This document shows, one piece after another, positions 1 through 10,586 of a DNA stretch of 64,000 bases. The position numbers and the translations under genes are program-made. Numbering within the stretch: position 1 is the stretch's first letter; each line of letters begins with the position of its first letter. Under the pieces are notes generated by a model that ran no database searches, was not told the origin of the DNA, and worked only from the letters and a program-made list of their open reading frames with translations. This stretch comes from Streptomyces cupreus (GTDB taxonomy: Bacteria > Actinomycetota > Actinomycetes > Streptomycetales > Streptomycetaceae), in contig NZ_JACMSF010000032.1 in assembly GCF_014257025.1 (NCBI RefSeq), positions 1 through 64,000 on the forward strand. The letters are read 5' to 3'.

Positions 1-438
1 AGGAACGCGGGCTTCTCGTCCTGCGATCCGGGCCGGCTCTATCTGCCCACGATCATGGACCCGGTCTACGGCTATCAGGTGACCAACGTCGAGGCGTCGA
101 TGTCCTCCCCGTCGTCCCTGCTGCACTGGACCCGGCGCATGATCGAGATCCGTAAGCAGAACCCGGCGTTCGGACTCGGCTCGTACACCGAACTCCAGTC
201 GTCCAACCCGGCCGTGATCGCGTTCCTGCGGGAGTACGAGGACGATCTCGTCCTGTGCGTGCACAACTTCTCCCGGTTCGCGCAGCCGACCGAGCTGGAT
301 CTGCGGAGGTTCAACGGGCGGCATCCGGTGGAGCTGTTCGGCGGGGTGCGATTCCCGGCCATCGGTGAGCTGCCGTACTTGCTGACGCTGGCGGGACACG
401 GCTTCTACTGGTTCCGGTTGCGCAAGGAGAACTCCTAG
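1..438 (+). CDS. treS: Trehalose synthase, C-terminal part (5' end outside window)
   Basis: The reading frame is open from base 1 and ends at TAG 436-438, so only the last 145 residues are present. They match the end of GH13 trehalose synthase (maltose/trehalose interconversion): the MDPVYGYQ(V) and RMIEIRKQNPAFGLGS segments close the barrel, followed by the small beta domain (AFLREYEDDLVLCVHNFSRF) and a terminal GHGFYWFRL strand. Maltokinase and branching enzyme follow on the same strand, which is the usual TreS-Mak-GlgB order of the GlgE alpha-glucan pathway. TreS supplies maltose for phosphorylation. The catalytic residues lie upstream of the window. Family assignment is firm from motif and context; a related GH13 enzyme is the only alternative. 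Confidence 0.9.
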   Translation, partial: RNAGFSSCDPGRLYLPTIMDPVYGYQVTNVEASMSSPSSLLHWTRRMIEIRKQNPAFGLGSYTELQSSNPAVIAFLREYEDDLVLCVHNFSRFAQPTELDLRRFNGRHPVELFGGVRFPAIGELPYLLTLAGHGFYWFRLRKENS

Positions 439-444
439 AAGCCC

Positions 445-470
445 GGCGGGGCGGTTTCCTCCGCCCCGCC
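445..470. terminator. Intercistronic GC hairpin between treS and maltokinase
   Basis: Ten-base complementary arms (GGCGGGGCGG and CCGCCCCGCC) flank a six-base TTTCCT loop just after the treS stop. There is no T tract. It may be a weak terminator or an mRNA-stabilising processing hairpin inside the operon, since the maltokinase start lies only 50 bases on. Confidence 0.55.
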
Positions 471-519
471 CGGGGCACGCATCACTCACACCCCGCCCCC
501 GGGGAAAGGACGCGACGCC

Positions 520-1928
520 ATGTCGGAAGCCGTCACCCGTACCCTCACCTCGACTCCGGGTTTCCTTGCGTCCCTGGACCCCCTGTTGCGGGAGTGGCTG
601 CCGCGGCAGCGCTGGTTCGCCGGGAAGGGCCGTCCGGTCACCGGATTCTCGCTGGTGGCCGCCACCGAACTGCTGCCGGCCGACGGCAAGCTCGGCCTCT
701 ACCACCTCCTCGTGCGTGCTCATCAATCACCCCTGCCGGGCGACTGCTACCAGTTCCTCATAGGCGTGCGCGAGGCGCTGCCGCCCCGGCTCGCGCCCGC
801 GCTGATCGGACACGTGGACGAGGGCCCGCTCACCGGACGCACGGTGTACGAGGCCCTGTACGACCCCCGGCCCGCCGAGCTGCTCCTGGAGGCGCTGCGC
901 ACCCAGGCCCGCATCGGCGGGCTGCGTTTCGAGCGGGAGCCGGACCAGGAGATCCGCCCGGGCCTGGTGCCGCGCGTGGTGACCTCCGAGCAGTCCAACT
1001 CGTCGATCGTCTACGGCGATACGTTCATCCTGAAGCTGTTGCGCCGGGTCGTACCCGGCGTCAATCCCGACTTGGAGCTGCCGCTGGCGCTGGCCCACGA
1101 GGGCTGCCCCCGGGTACCGGCGCCGACGGCATGGATCCGTGCCGAGCAGGCCGGGGAGCCGTATGTCCTCGGGGTGCTCCAGCCCTTTGTACAGGGCGCC
1201 TCGGACGGCTGGGAGCTGGCGCTGCGCGAGCTGTCCAAGGGCGAGGACTTCGCCGTAGAGGCGAGGGCGCTCGGGCGGGCCACCGCCGAGGTGCACACCG
1301 CGCTGGCCCGGGCGCTGCCGACGGTCACCCTCGGCGATGCCCAACTGGAGCTGATGGTCGACGGCATGCTGGAGCGTCTTGACGCCGCCGCGGAGGCGGT
1401 GCCCGCGCTCCGGCCGTACGCGCCCGGGCTGCGGTCCGCCTTCGAGGCGCTCGGCACGCTGGCGGCCGAGGGCCGTACCTGGACGGCCCAGCGCGTCCAC
1501 GGCGATCTGCACCTCGGCCAGTGCCTGCGCTCGCCCGCCGGTCAGTGGTGGCTGATCGACTTCGAGGGCGAACCGGCCAAGCCGCTGGCCGAACGGCGGA
1601 TGCCACAGCCCCCGCTGCGGGACATCGCCGGGATGCTGCGCTCCTTCGACTACGCGGCCCACTCGGCCGACCCGCCGATACCGGGCTGGGCCGAGACCTG
1701 CCGGGCCGCGTACTGCGCCGGGTACGCCGAGGTCTCCGGCGTCGATCCCCGTACCGACCCCGTGCTGCTGCGGGCGTGCGAGACGGACAAGGCGATCTAC
1801 GAGGTCGTCTACGAGGCCCGCCACCGCCCCGACTGGCTCCCGGTCCCGCTGTCGGCCGTGCGCCGTCTCGCCACGGACGACGGCACTGCTCCCCCGCTCA
1901 CCTCACCCTCGTCCAGGAGGCCCCACTC

Positions 1929-1932
<4 letters not shown>
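520..1932 (+). CDS. mak: Maltokinase (GlgE pathway)
   Basis: A 470-residue protein that phosphorylates maltose to maltose 1-phosphate, the donor for GlgE. The sequence shows the maltokinase N-cap (LREWLPRQRWFAGKGR near residue 25), the phosphotransferase loop RVHGDLHLGQ around residue 326, and the metal/ATP motif WLIDFEGEPAKPL that follows. Length fits the Mak/Pep2 family. ATG 520 follows a GGGGAAAGGA Shine-Dalgarno. The stop overlaps the GTG of glgB by 4 bp (GTGA), so translation is probably coupled. In mycobacteria Mak often acts with or is fused to TreS; here the genes are separate. Symbol mak (older name pep2). Confidence 0.93.
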
Positions 1933-4402
<2,470 letters not shown>

Positions 4403-4415
<13 letters not shown>

Positions 4416-4429
4416 CCGAGGCCGGCCGG
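4403..4429. terminator. Bidirectional terminator overlapping both stop codons
   Basis: Perfect 11-bp arms (CCGGCCGGCCT and AGGCCGGCCGG) surround a 5-base loop. The TAG of glgB (4413-4415) and the TAG of the opposite helicase gene (4412-4414) both sit in the hairpin. It lacks a T tract, as is common in Streptomyces. Confidence 0.7.
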
Positions 4430-6667
4430 CAGCGGTCCGGTGTGCAGTACGCCCAGTCTCTGCGTCGCCCGGGTCAGGGCGACGTAGAGGTCGCTGGTGC
4501 CGTAGCGGCCGGGCTCCACGACCAGGACCGAGTCGAACTCCAGGCCCTTGGCCTGCCTCGGGTCCAGCAGGACGACCGTCTGCGTGAGATCCGGTTCCGC
4601 GCCCGCCGTCACGCCGTCCAGGTGGGCGGCGAGCCGGCGGTGGAGGTCGCGCGGGGCGATGACCGCTAGGCGACCCTCCGCGGGGGTCAGTTCCTCGACC
4701 GCCTTGGCCACCGCGCCGGGGAGGTCGTCCGTCGCGCGGATCCACGGCCGTACGCCGGTCGAGCGGACCGAGCTCGGGGGCTCGAAGTCGGGGTTCTCGG
4801 CGCGGACCACGGCCGCCGCGAGTTCCATGATCTCGGCCGGGGTGCGGTAGTTGACGCCCAGTCGGGTGTGCTCCCAGCGGTCCTCCATGTACGGCTGGAG
4901 GATCCCGGACCATGAGCCGACCCCCGCCGCCTCGGCGGTCTGGGCCGGGTCGCCGACCAGGGTCATCGAGCGGGTCGGGCTGCGCCGCATCAGCAGCCGC
5001 CAGGCCATCGGCGACAGCTCCTGCGCCTCGTCGACGATGATGTGCCCGAACGCCCAGGTGCGGTCGGCCGCCGCGCGCTCGGCGGCGCTGCGGTGGTCGT
5101 CCTCCTCCTGCCGCTCGGCGAACCGCTCGGCGTCGATGATGTCGTGCGCGGACAGCACCTCCGAGGCGTCGGGATCACCGTCTTCCTTGTCCTCGAACTC
5201 ATAGGTCCGCGAGGCGTACGACACGTCCAGCACGCCCTGCGCGTAGGCGATCTGGGTCTCCCGCTCGCGCTCCGCCCGCAGCCGCGCCGCCCGGTCGTCG
5301 TCGCCGAGCAGCTCGGCGGCCTCGTCGAGCAGCGGTACGTCCGCCACGGTCCAGCTCCGGGTCACCGGGCGGCGGATGGCGGCCGCGTCGGCGTCGGAGA
5401 CGTACCCCTCCGGCTCGGCGAGGAAGTCGGCGACCACGCGCTGCGGGGTGAGCACCGGCCACAACTGGTCGATCGCGGACCAGACCTCGGGGTTCTCGGC
5501 GAGCTCGTCGCGGATCTGGGTGATGTCGCTCGGGTCGAGCAGGTTCGAGCCGTCATAGGGGTCGGTGCCGATGCGCTCGGCGACCATGTCGGTGAGGGTG
5601 TTGAGGATGTGGCCCTCGAAGTACTCCCGCGCCGCGTTGTGCGGCAGCCGCGCCGAGCGGGTGCGTTCGCGGGCGACGCCGACCAGACCGTCGTCGAGCA
5701 TCAGGATCTCGCGGTCGTGCTCGATCGCGATCACCGGATCGGGCAGCGCCTGCCGGTCGCGTACGACGGCGGCGAGCACCTCCGCCATGTCGGCGCGGCC
5801 CTTCACGGCGGCCGCCTCCGGGGTGTCCGTCGCCTTCGCCCGGACACCGGGGAACAGCTCCCCGACCGTCGCCAGCAGGACGCCCGTCTCACCGAGGGAG
5901 GGCAGCACCTCGCCGATGTAGCCGAGGAAGGCGGGGTTGGGACCGACGATCAGTACGGCCCGCTTGGCGAGCAGTTCCCGGTGCTCGTAGAGGAGATACG
6001 CGGCCCGGTGCAGGGCCACCGCCGTCTTGCCCGTGCCCGGGCCGCCCTCCACCACCAGGACGCCGCGGTGCGGGGCGCGGATGATCTCGTCCTGTTCGGC
6101 CTGGATGGTCTGCACGATGTCGCCCATGCGGCCGGTGCGCGCGGAGTTGAGGGCGGCGAGCAGCACGGCGTCGCCGCTCGGGTCCTCGTGACCGGTGCGC
6201 TCCTGGTCCCCGAGGTCGAGGATCTCGTCGTGCAGCGCGGTCACCGTACGGCCGCTGGTGCTGATGTGCCGGCGCCTGCGCAGGCCCATCGGGGTGTGTC
6301 CGGTGGCCAGGTAGAAGGGGCGGGCGACATCGGCCCGCCAGTCGATGAGGATCGGGGTGCGGGCCGCGTCCTCGGTGCGCAGTCCGATCCGGCCGATGTG
6401 GTGGCTGACGCCGGAGGCGAGGTCGATCCGGCCGAAGCAGAGCGAGCCGTCGACCGCGTTCAGCGCGGCGAGCAGACCCGAGCGCTCGGCGACGAGGATG
6501 TCCCGCTCCAGACGGGCCTGCATGGGCGTGTTGCCCTGGGCGAGCGCGTCAGCGACGGAGGCCTCGGTGTCACCGCGCAGCGCGTCCACGCGCGCATACA
6601 GGCCGTCGATGAATTCCTGCTCGCCGCGCATTTCATCGTCCGGAAATTCGCTGTTTGACAATTCCAC
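4412..6667 (-). CDS. HelD-like RNA-polymerase-associated UvrD/Rep-family ATPase
   Basis: A 751-residue superfamily 1 helicase-like protein. The N-terminus (about 1-70) is a charged helical hairpin as in HelD. Walker A GGPGTGKT lies at about 208-215, Walker B/II is IIVDEAQELSPMAW near 548, and motif IV/V segments (LGVNYRTPAEI, ALTRATQRLGVLHTGPLP) follow. HelD proteins bind RNA polymerase and recycle stalled or drug-bound complexes; some actinobacterial members (HelR) give rifamycin tolerance. I see no RAE-type rifamycin element upstream, so a role in drug resistance is not supported. The start is GTG 6667; the first 20 codons and the leader are unusually AT-rich for this genome. The gene is convergent with glgB. 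Family sure, subtype inferred. Confidence 0.85.
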
Positions 6668-6745
6668 TCCCGCCCGGATATACTGCGCTTACTCAGCTTC
6701 TTCGCGACCCAATTCTCTTGAAGTCGCGAATCATTGAATATACGC

Positions 6746-6785
6746 AGAGAAATCCCCCGAGCGCAATTGCTCGGGGGATTTCTCT
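6746..6785. terminator. Perfect 17-bp inverted repeat (terminator)
   Basis: Arms 6746-6762 and 6769-6785 are exact complements with a GCAATT loop. The core is AAATCCCCCGAGC/GCTCGGGGGATTT. It lies just past the stop of the leftward thioredoxin gene and 79 bp upstream of the HelD-like start, so it ends trx transcription and insulates the helicase promoter. Confidence 0.85.
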
Positions 6786-6795
6786 TGGTATCAGC

Positions 6796-7113
6796 TCACA
6801 GTACGTCGGCGATCTCCTCCAGGAGCCGCCGCTTGGGCCTGGCCCCGACCATGGATCTCACCGGCTCTCCGCCCCGGAAGACCATGAAGGTCGGCATCGA
6901 CAGCACCTTGTAGGCGTTGGTGGTCCCCGGATTGTGGTCCACGTCCAGCTGCACCACCTTCAGCCGTTCCCCCTCCTCCGCCGCCAGCGCGCGCAGCACC
7001 GGTGCCATCTGCCGGCACGGCGGGCACCAGTCGGCGGTGAACTCCACCAGCACCGGCAGCTCGGACCCGATGACCTCCGCCTCGAAGTCGGCGTCCGTCA
7101 CTTCACTCACCAC
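6796..7113 (-). CDS. Thioredoxin
   Basis: A small (105 aa) cytosolic thiol-disulfide oxidoreductase. It has the canonical active site ADWCPPC (Cys 30 and 33 from this start), cis-Pro motif SMPTFMVFRGGEPV, and the conserved LDVDHNPGT strand. Start GTG 7113 follows GGGAGG by six bases and directly abuts the MerR stop; GTG 7110 is an equally possible start. The WCPPC variant rather than WCGPC is typical of secondary actinobacterial thioredoxins. It is co-transcribed with, and probably controlled by, the upstream MerR-type regulator. Confidence 0.92.
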   Translation of the reverse strand: MVSEVTDADFEAEVIGSELPVLVEFTADWCPPCRQMAPVLRALAAEEGERLKVVQLDVDHNPGTTNAYKVLSMPTFMVFRGGEPVRSMVGARPKRRLLEEIADVL

Positions 7114-7115
7114 GG

Positions 7116-7487
7116 CTACCCTCCCAGTTCGCACTTCGGATCCTCCGCGAGCGCAAGACGCACCCCGATCTGCGCCCGGACGGCCTGCAACTCGCCGATC
7201 AGCGCGTCGAGTTCGTCCAGCTTGCGCCGGTAGACCGCGAGCGAGGCCGGGCACGCGTCGCCCTCGGAATGCCCGGCCCGCAGACACTCCACGAACGGCC
7301 GGGTCTCCTCCAGTTCGAACCCGAAGTCCTGGAGCGTCCTGATCTGCCGCAGCAGCCTCAGATCGCTCTCGTCGTAGGTCCGATAGCCGTTGCCGGTGCG
7401 CCGCGCTGGCAGCAGGCCGCGCGCCTCGTAGTACCGAAGCGTCCGGGTCGTCGTCCCGGCCCGCTCGGCCAGCTCGCCGATTCGCAT
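7116..7487 (-). CDS. MerR-family regulator with three cysteines
   Basis: A 123-residue dimeric activator-type regulator. The N-terminal winged helix (MRIGELAERAGTTTRTLRYYEARGLLPARR) and coiled-coil dimerisation helix (about 83-112) are clear. Cysteines at 68, 79 and 119 could sense oxidants or metal; the spacing is not that of SoxR (CX2CXCX5C) or MerR mercury sites. The stop is two bases from the thioredoxin start, so the pair is an operon. A redox or electrophile signal is inferred from this context only. Confidence 0.88.
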   Translation of the reverse strand: MRIGELAERAGTTTRTLRYYEARGLLPARRTGNGYRTYDESDLRLLRQIRTLQDFGFELEETRPFVECLRAGHSEGDACPASLAVYRRKLDELDALIGELQAVRAQIGVRLALAEDPKCELGG

Positions 7488-7516
7488 GCGTACGAACGTA
7501 AGCCTTCACCCCGACG

Positions 7517-8026
7517 TCAAGGCAACAGCGGTTTCCGCTCCACCGGCGAGGTGAGCACGATCGACGTCGTCGTACGGCCGAGCGCGGAGACCTCTTCGAG
7601 GACCTCCTCCAGATGGACCGTGTCATGGACGGCGACCTTGAGGATCCAGCAGTCCTCGCCGACCACGTGGTGCACCTCGGTGATCTCGGGGCGCTCCATC
7701 AGCTCCAGGGTCCTCGGATGCTTCAGGTTGTAGCCGCCGTGCGGATTGACCCGGATGAAGGCCTGGATGCCGTAGCCGAGCCGGGCCGGAACCACCCGGG
7801 CGCCGTAGCCGCTGATCACACCCGCCGACTCAAGGCGGCGCACCCGCTCGGTGACCGCCGCAGGACTCAGCCGCACCCGGCGGCCCAGCTCGCTGAGCTT
7901 GATCCGGCCGTCCGTCTGGAGGAGCTGAAGGATCTGCCGGTCGAGCGCGTCGAAGGCCACCGACGTTTCCTCGGCGGCGGCACGCAGACGCCGAGGTTCT
8001 TTTGGCGAAGCCGCCTGAACTCCCAT
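7517..8026 (-). CDS. Lrp/AsnC-family regulator
   Basis: A 169-residue feast/famine regulator. After a 24-residue leader come the HTH (FDALDRQILQLLQTDGR, then LSELGRRVRLSPAAVTERVRRLESAG) and a RAM/AsnC ligand domain (GYGIQAFIRVNPHG, VHHVVGEDCWILKVAV). Start ATG 8026 is set by AAGGGGGAA five bases upstream; the frame stays open upstream but that stretch overlaps the divergent epimerase gene. The 39-bp gap to that gene must hold both promoters, so the two genes may be co-regulated by an amino-acid ligand. Confidence 0.9.
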   Translation of the reverse strand: MGVQAASPKEPRRLRAAAEETSVAFDALDRQILQLLQTDGRIKLSELGRRVRLSPAAVTERVRRLESAGVISGYGARVVPARLGYGIQAFIRVNPHGGYNLKHPRTLELMERPEITEVHHVVGEDCWILKVAVHDTVHLEEVLEEVSALGRTTTSIVLTSPVERKPLLP

Positions 8027-8065
8027 GGTTCCCCCTTCAGAATACGGTGGTACGCGAAGAGAATT

Positions 8066-8977
8066 ATGGTCATGGAAAAGGCACGAGAGGTACTGGTCAT
8101 CGGCGGCAACCGCTATTTCGGCAAGCGCCTGATCCGCAGGCTGCTGGCGGCCGGTGACCGCGTCACGGTCCTCAATCGCGGCTCCGCACCACCGCCCACC
8201 GGCGCTGTTCATCTCGTCGCCGACCGCGACGACGAGAACTCCCTGCGGAAAGCGCTCGGTTCACGCACCTTCGACGTCGTGGTCGACCAGGTCTGCTACA
8301 CCCCGCGCCAAGCGGCGGTCGCACGGCGGGTGTTCGGCGGCCGGACCCGGCGCTATGTGATGACGTCGACGGTCGAGGTGTACGAGTACGAGGACTCCCC
8401 CACCCCGGTCGTGGAGTCGGCCGTCGACCCGCGTACGGTCGCCGTCGATCTCGAACTCCCGTGGGACGACCCGGAGTTCCTTGAGTCGCACTACGGCGAG
8501 GGCAAGCGTCAGGCGGAGGCGGTACTGGCCACCGACCCCGCCTTCCCGTACGTGGCCGTGCGCGTCGCCCATGTGCTGGGCGGGGACGACGACTTCACCG
8601 GGCGGCTCGCGCACTACGCCGAGCGGATCCGCACGGGTGAGCCGATCGCCGTGCCGGTGGTGAACCGGCCCGCCACCTACATCCACGTCGAGGAGATCGC
8701 CGACTTCCTGGCCTGGGCCGTGGGCGAGGACTTCACCGGCCCGGTCAACGCGGCCTCCAACGGCCTGCTGGGCACCGACGAACTGTGCGAGGCGGTGGCG
8801 GCGCGGATCCCCGACGGCACGGTGGTGCTGCGGGGCGTCGAGGTCGGCGAGGTCTCACCGCTCTCCTTCGCCCGTTCCTACGGCATGGACAACGCCCGGG
8901 CCACCCGGCTCGGTTTCACCTTCGGCGACGTACGGCAGTGGCTGCCGAAGGCTGTCGCCGAGACCCTGGGGGACTGA
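8066..8977 (+). CDS. NAD-dependent epimerase/dehydratase (extended SDR)
   Basis: A 303-residue Rossmann protein. The dinucleotide motif EVLVIGGNRYFGKRLIRRL is at the N-terminus, followed by VVDQVCYTPRQA, the central MTSTVEVYEYED segment, and the substrate-domain VRVAHVLGGDDDFTGRL and RPATYIHVEEIADFL. The GGNRYFG variant places it among extended/atypical SDRs close to RNA-binding/epimerase-like NAD proteins, and the catalytic YxxxK is not obvious, so the reaction is uncertain. ATG 8066 follows AAGAGA; ATG 8072 is an alternative. One base separates its stop from the aldo/keto reductase. Confidence 0.82.
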   Translation: MVMEKAREVLVIGGNRYFGKRLIRRLLAAGDRVTVLNRGSAPPPTGAVHLVADRDDENSLRKALGSRTFDVVVDQVCYTPRQAAVARRVFGGRTRRYVMTSTVEVYEYEDSPTPVVESAVDPRTVAVDLELPWDDPEFLESHYGEGKRQAEAVLATDPAFPYVAVRVAHVLGGDDDFTGRLAHYAERIRTGEPIAVPVVNRPATYIHVEEIADFLAWAVGEDFTGPVNAASNGLLGTDELCEAVAARIPDGTVVLRGVEVGEVSPLSFARSYGMDNARATRLGFTFGDVRQWLPKAVAETLGD

Positions 8978-8978
8978 T

Positions 8979-9878
8979 ATGCGGTACCGAAATCTTGGCC
9001 ATGTACGCGTGAGCGCGATCGGGCTCGGCGCGATGCCGCTGTCCATCGAGGGGCGACCGGACGAGGCGCGGGCCCTGGCGACCGTGCACGCGGCGCTCGA
9101 CGCGGGGGTGACCCTGCTGGACACGGCGGACTCCTACCACCTGCCGGGCGAGCCGCCCGGCCACAACGAGCTCCTGGTCGCCCGGGCGCTCGCCACATAC
9201 GGCGGCGACACGGGGGATGTGCTGGTGGCCACGAAGGGCGGCAGGGGGCGGCCGGCCGACGGGAGTTGGACAGTGAACGGTGACCCGGACTGGCTGAAGG
9301 CTGCCGCGGAGACCTCGCTCAAGCGGCTGGGGGCGGAGGCGATCGGCCTCTACCAGCTCCACAAGCCCGACCCCGCTGTCCCCTTCGAGGAGTCGGTGGG
9401 CGCGCTGCGCGAGCTGGCCGACCAGGGGAAGATCCGGCTCGTCGGGGTCTCCAACACGGACGTCCGTCAGATCCGGGTGGCCCGCGAGATCCTCGGTGAC
9501 CGGCTGGTCTCGGTGCAGAACCGGTACTCACCGGCCGTCCGGGACAGTGAGGCGGAGCAGAGGCTGTGCGCGGAACTGGGGCTGGGGTTTCTGCCGTGGA
9601 GTCCGCTCGGCGGGATCTCGCGGAGCTCGCTGGACGGGCCGTCGGCGATCGAGGGCGGTGGGGCGGGTCCGCTGGAGGCGTTCCATACGATCGCCCGGGA
9701 GCGGGAGGTGAGCCCTCAACAGGTATGTCTGGCCTGGCTGTTGGGACTGTCCCCGACGGTGATCCCGATCCCCGGGGCAAGCCGTCCGCGGACGATCCAG
9801 GACTCGGCCGGGGCGGCGGATCTGGTGCTGAGCGCGCAGGAGCGGGCGCGGCTGGACGACGCCGTCAAGAGCCGGTGA
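8979..9878 (+). CDS. Aldo/keto reductase
   Basis: A 299-residue NADPH-dependent (beta/alpha)8 reductase. It shows GLGAMPLSIEG, the catalytic-region LLDTADSYHLPG (Asp and Tyr), VATKGGRGRP (Lys), DLYQLHKPD-like YQLHKPDPAVPFEESVGAL, GVSNTDVRQI, and the C-terminal cofactor loop VIPIPGASRPRTIQDSAGA. It starts one base after the epimerase stop (TGATATG), so the two form an operon and may act on the same carbonyl substrate. It ends 14 bp into the convergent TetR gene. Substrate unknown. Confidence 0.9.
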   Translation: MRYRNLGHVRVSAIGLGAMPLSIEGRPDEARALATVHAALDAGVTLLDTADSYHLPGEPPGHNELLVARALATYGGDTGDVLVATKGGRGRPADGSWTVNGDPDWLKAAAETSLKRLGAEAIGLYQLHKPDPAVPFEESVGALRELADQGKIRLVGVSNTDVRQIRVAREILGDRLVSVQNRYSPAVRDSEAEQRLCAELGLGFLPWSPLGGISRSSLDGPSAIEGGGAGPLEAFHTIAREREVSPQQVCLAWLLGLSPTVIPIPGASRPRTIQDSAGAADLVLSAQERARLDDAVKSR

Positions 9879-10509
9879 GGGATCGGGTCTCGGCGGCGTA
9901 CAGCTCGGCCGGGTCGAAGCCCATGCCGGTGAAATGGCCGGCGAGTTCGAGGGACAGGACGCCGTGCAGGCGGGTCCAGAGGACCAGGGCCTGATGGAGG
10001 GCCGCGGGCGGGGCCGAGTGGTCGCCCGCCCAGAAGCGGTGCTCGGCGATATGCGTCTGGAAGGGGTCCTCGGCGACGACTCCCTCGGCCTCGCACGCGT
10101 CGAGGAGTACGGCCATGACCTCGGAGGCGATCAGGGTGGTGTCGGGCGGCGCCTGGTAGCCGGGGACGGGGGTGCCGTAGACCAGGAAGTACCGCTGGGG
10201 GTCGTCGAGGGCCCACTCGCGCATGGTCCGGGCGAGGTCGGAGAGGCTCGCGCCGGCCTTGGCGGCGGCCTGGAAACGGTCGGCGAGGCTGCGGTAGGCG
10301 TCCCTGATCAGCTCGGTGATCAGTTCGTCGCGGTTGGCGAAGTACCGGTAGAGGGCGGGGCCGCTCATCCCCATCTGCTTGGCGATCGCGTTGAGCGACA
10401 GCGCGGAGGCCCCGGCGCCGGCGATCTGCTCCCAGGCACGGGTCTTGATCTCGTCCCGCACCTGGGCGCGGTAGCGCTCGCGGGGGGTCTTGGCATCCGA
10501 CTTGGGCAC
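9865..10509 (-). CDS. TetR-family regulator
   Basis: A 214-residue repressor. The HTH is ALSLNAIAKQMGMSGPALYRYFANRDELITELI (residues about 37-70), and the C-terminal domain is the TetR_C_13/WHG-like type (LARTMREWALDDPQRYFLVYGTPVPGYQAP). Start GTG 10509 follows AGGAG. Its 3' end overlaps the aldo/keto reductase gene by 14 bp. It probably represses itself through the inverted repeat just upstream. Confidence 0.9.
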   Translation of the reverse strand: MPKSDAKTPRERYRAQVRDEIKTRAWEQIAGAGASALSLNAIAKQMGMSGPALYRYFANRDELITELIRDAYRSLADRFQAAAKAGASLSDLARTMREWALDDPQRYFLVYGTPVPGYQAPPDTTLIASEVMAVLLDACEAEGVVAEDPFQTHIAEHRFWAGDHSAPPAALHQALVLWTRLHGVLSLELAGHFTGMGFDPAELYAAETRSLTGS

Positions 10510-10533
10510 GATCGGCTCCTGACCGGTGGGGCT

Positions 10534-10561
10534 ATAGCATCAATGGTTTGCTAGACGCTAT
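10534..10561. promoter_or_regulatory. Candidate TetR operator
   Basis: ATAGC at 10534-10538 and GCTAT at 10557-10561, with an inner TAGCA...TGCTA pair, form an imperfect nested inverted repeat 25 bp upstream of the TetR start. Position and form suit autorepression; partner gene inferred. Confidence 0.5.
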
Positions 10562-10586
10562 CACCGGGGCCTGCCGTCGCCTGCCG

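Noticed and set aside
1521..1928. 136-codon N-terminal extension of GlgB
   Set aside because: It lies inside maltokinase and has no ribosome site; GTG 1929 overlaps the maltokinase stop.
6660..6790. Rifamycin-associated element upstream of the HelD-like gene
   Set aside because: The region is AT-rich and has no element of that type; only the trx terminator palindrome is present.
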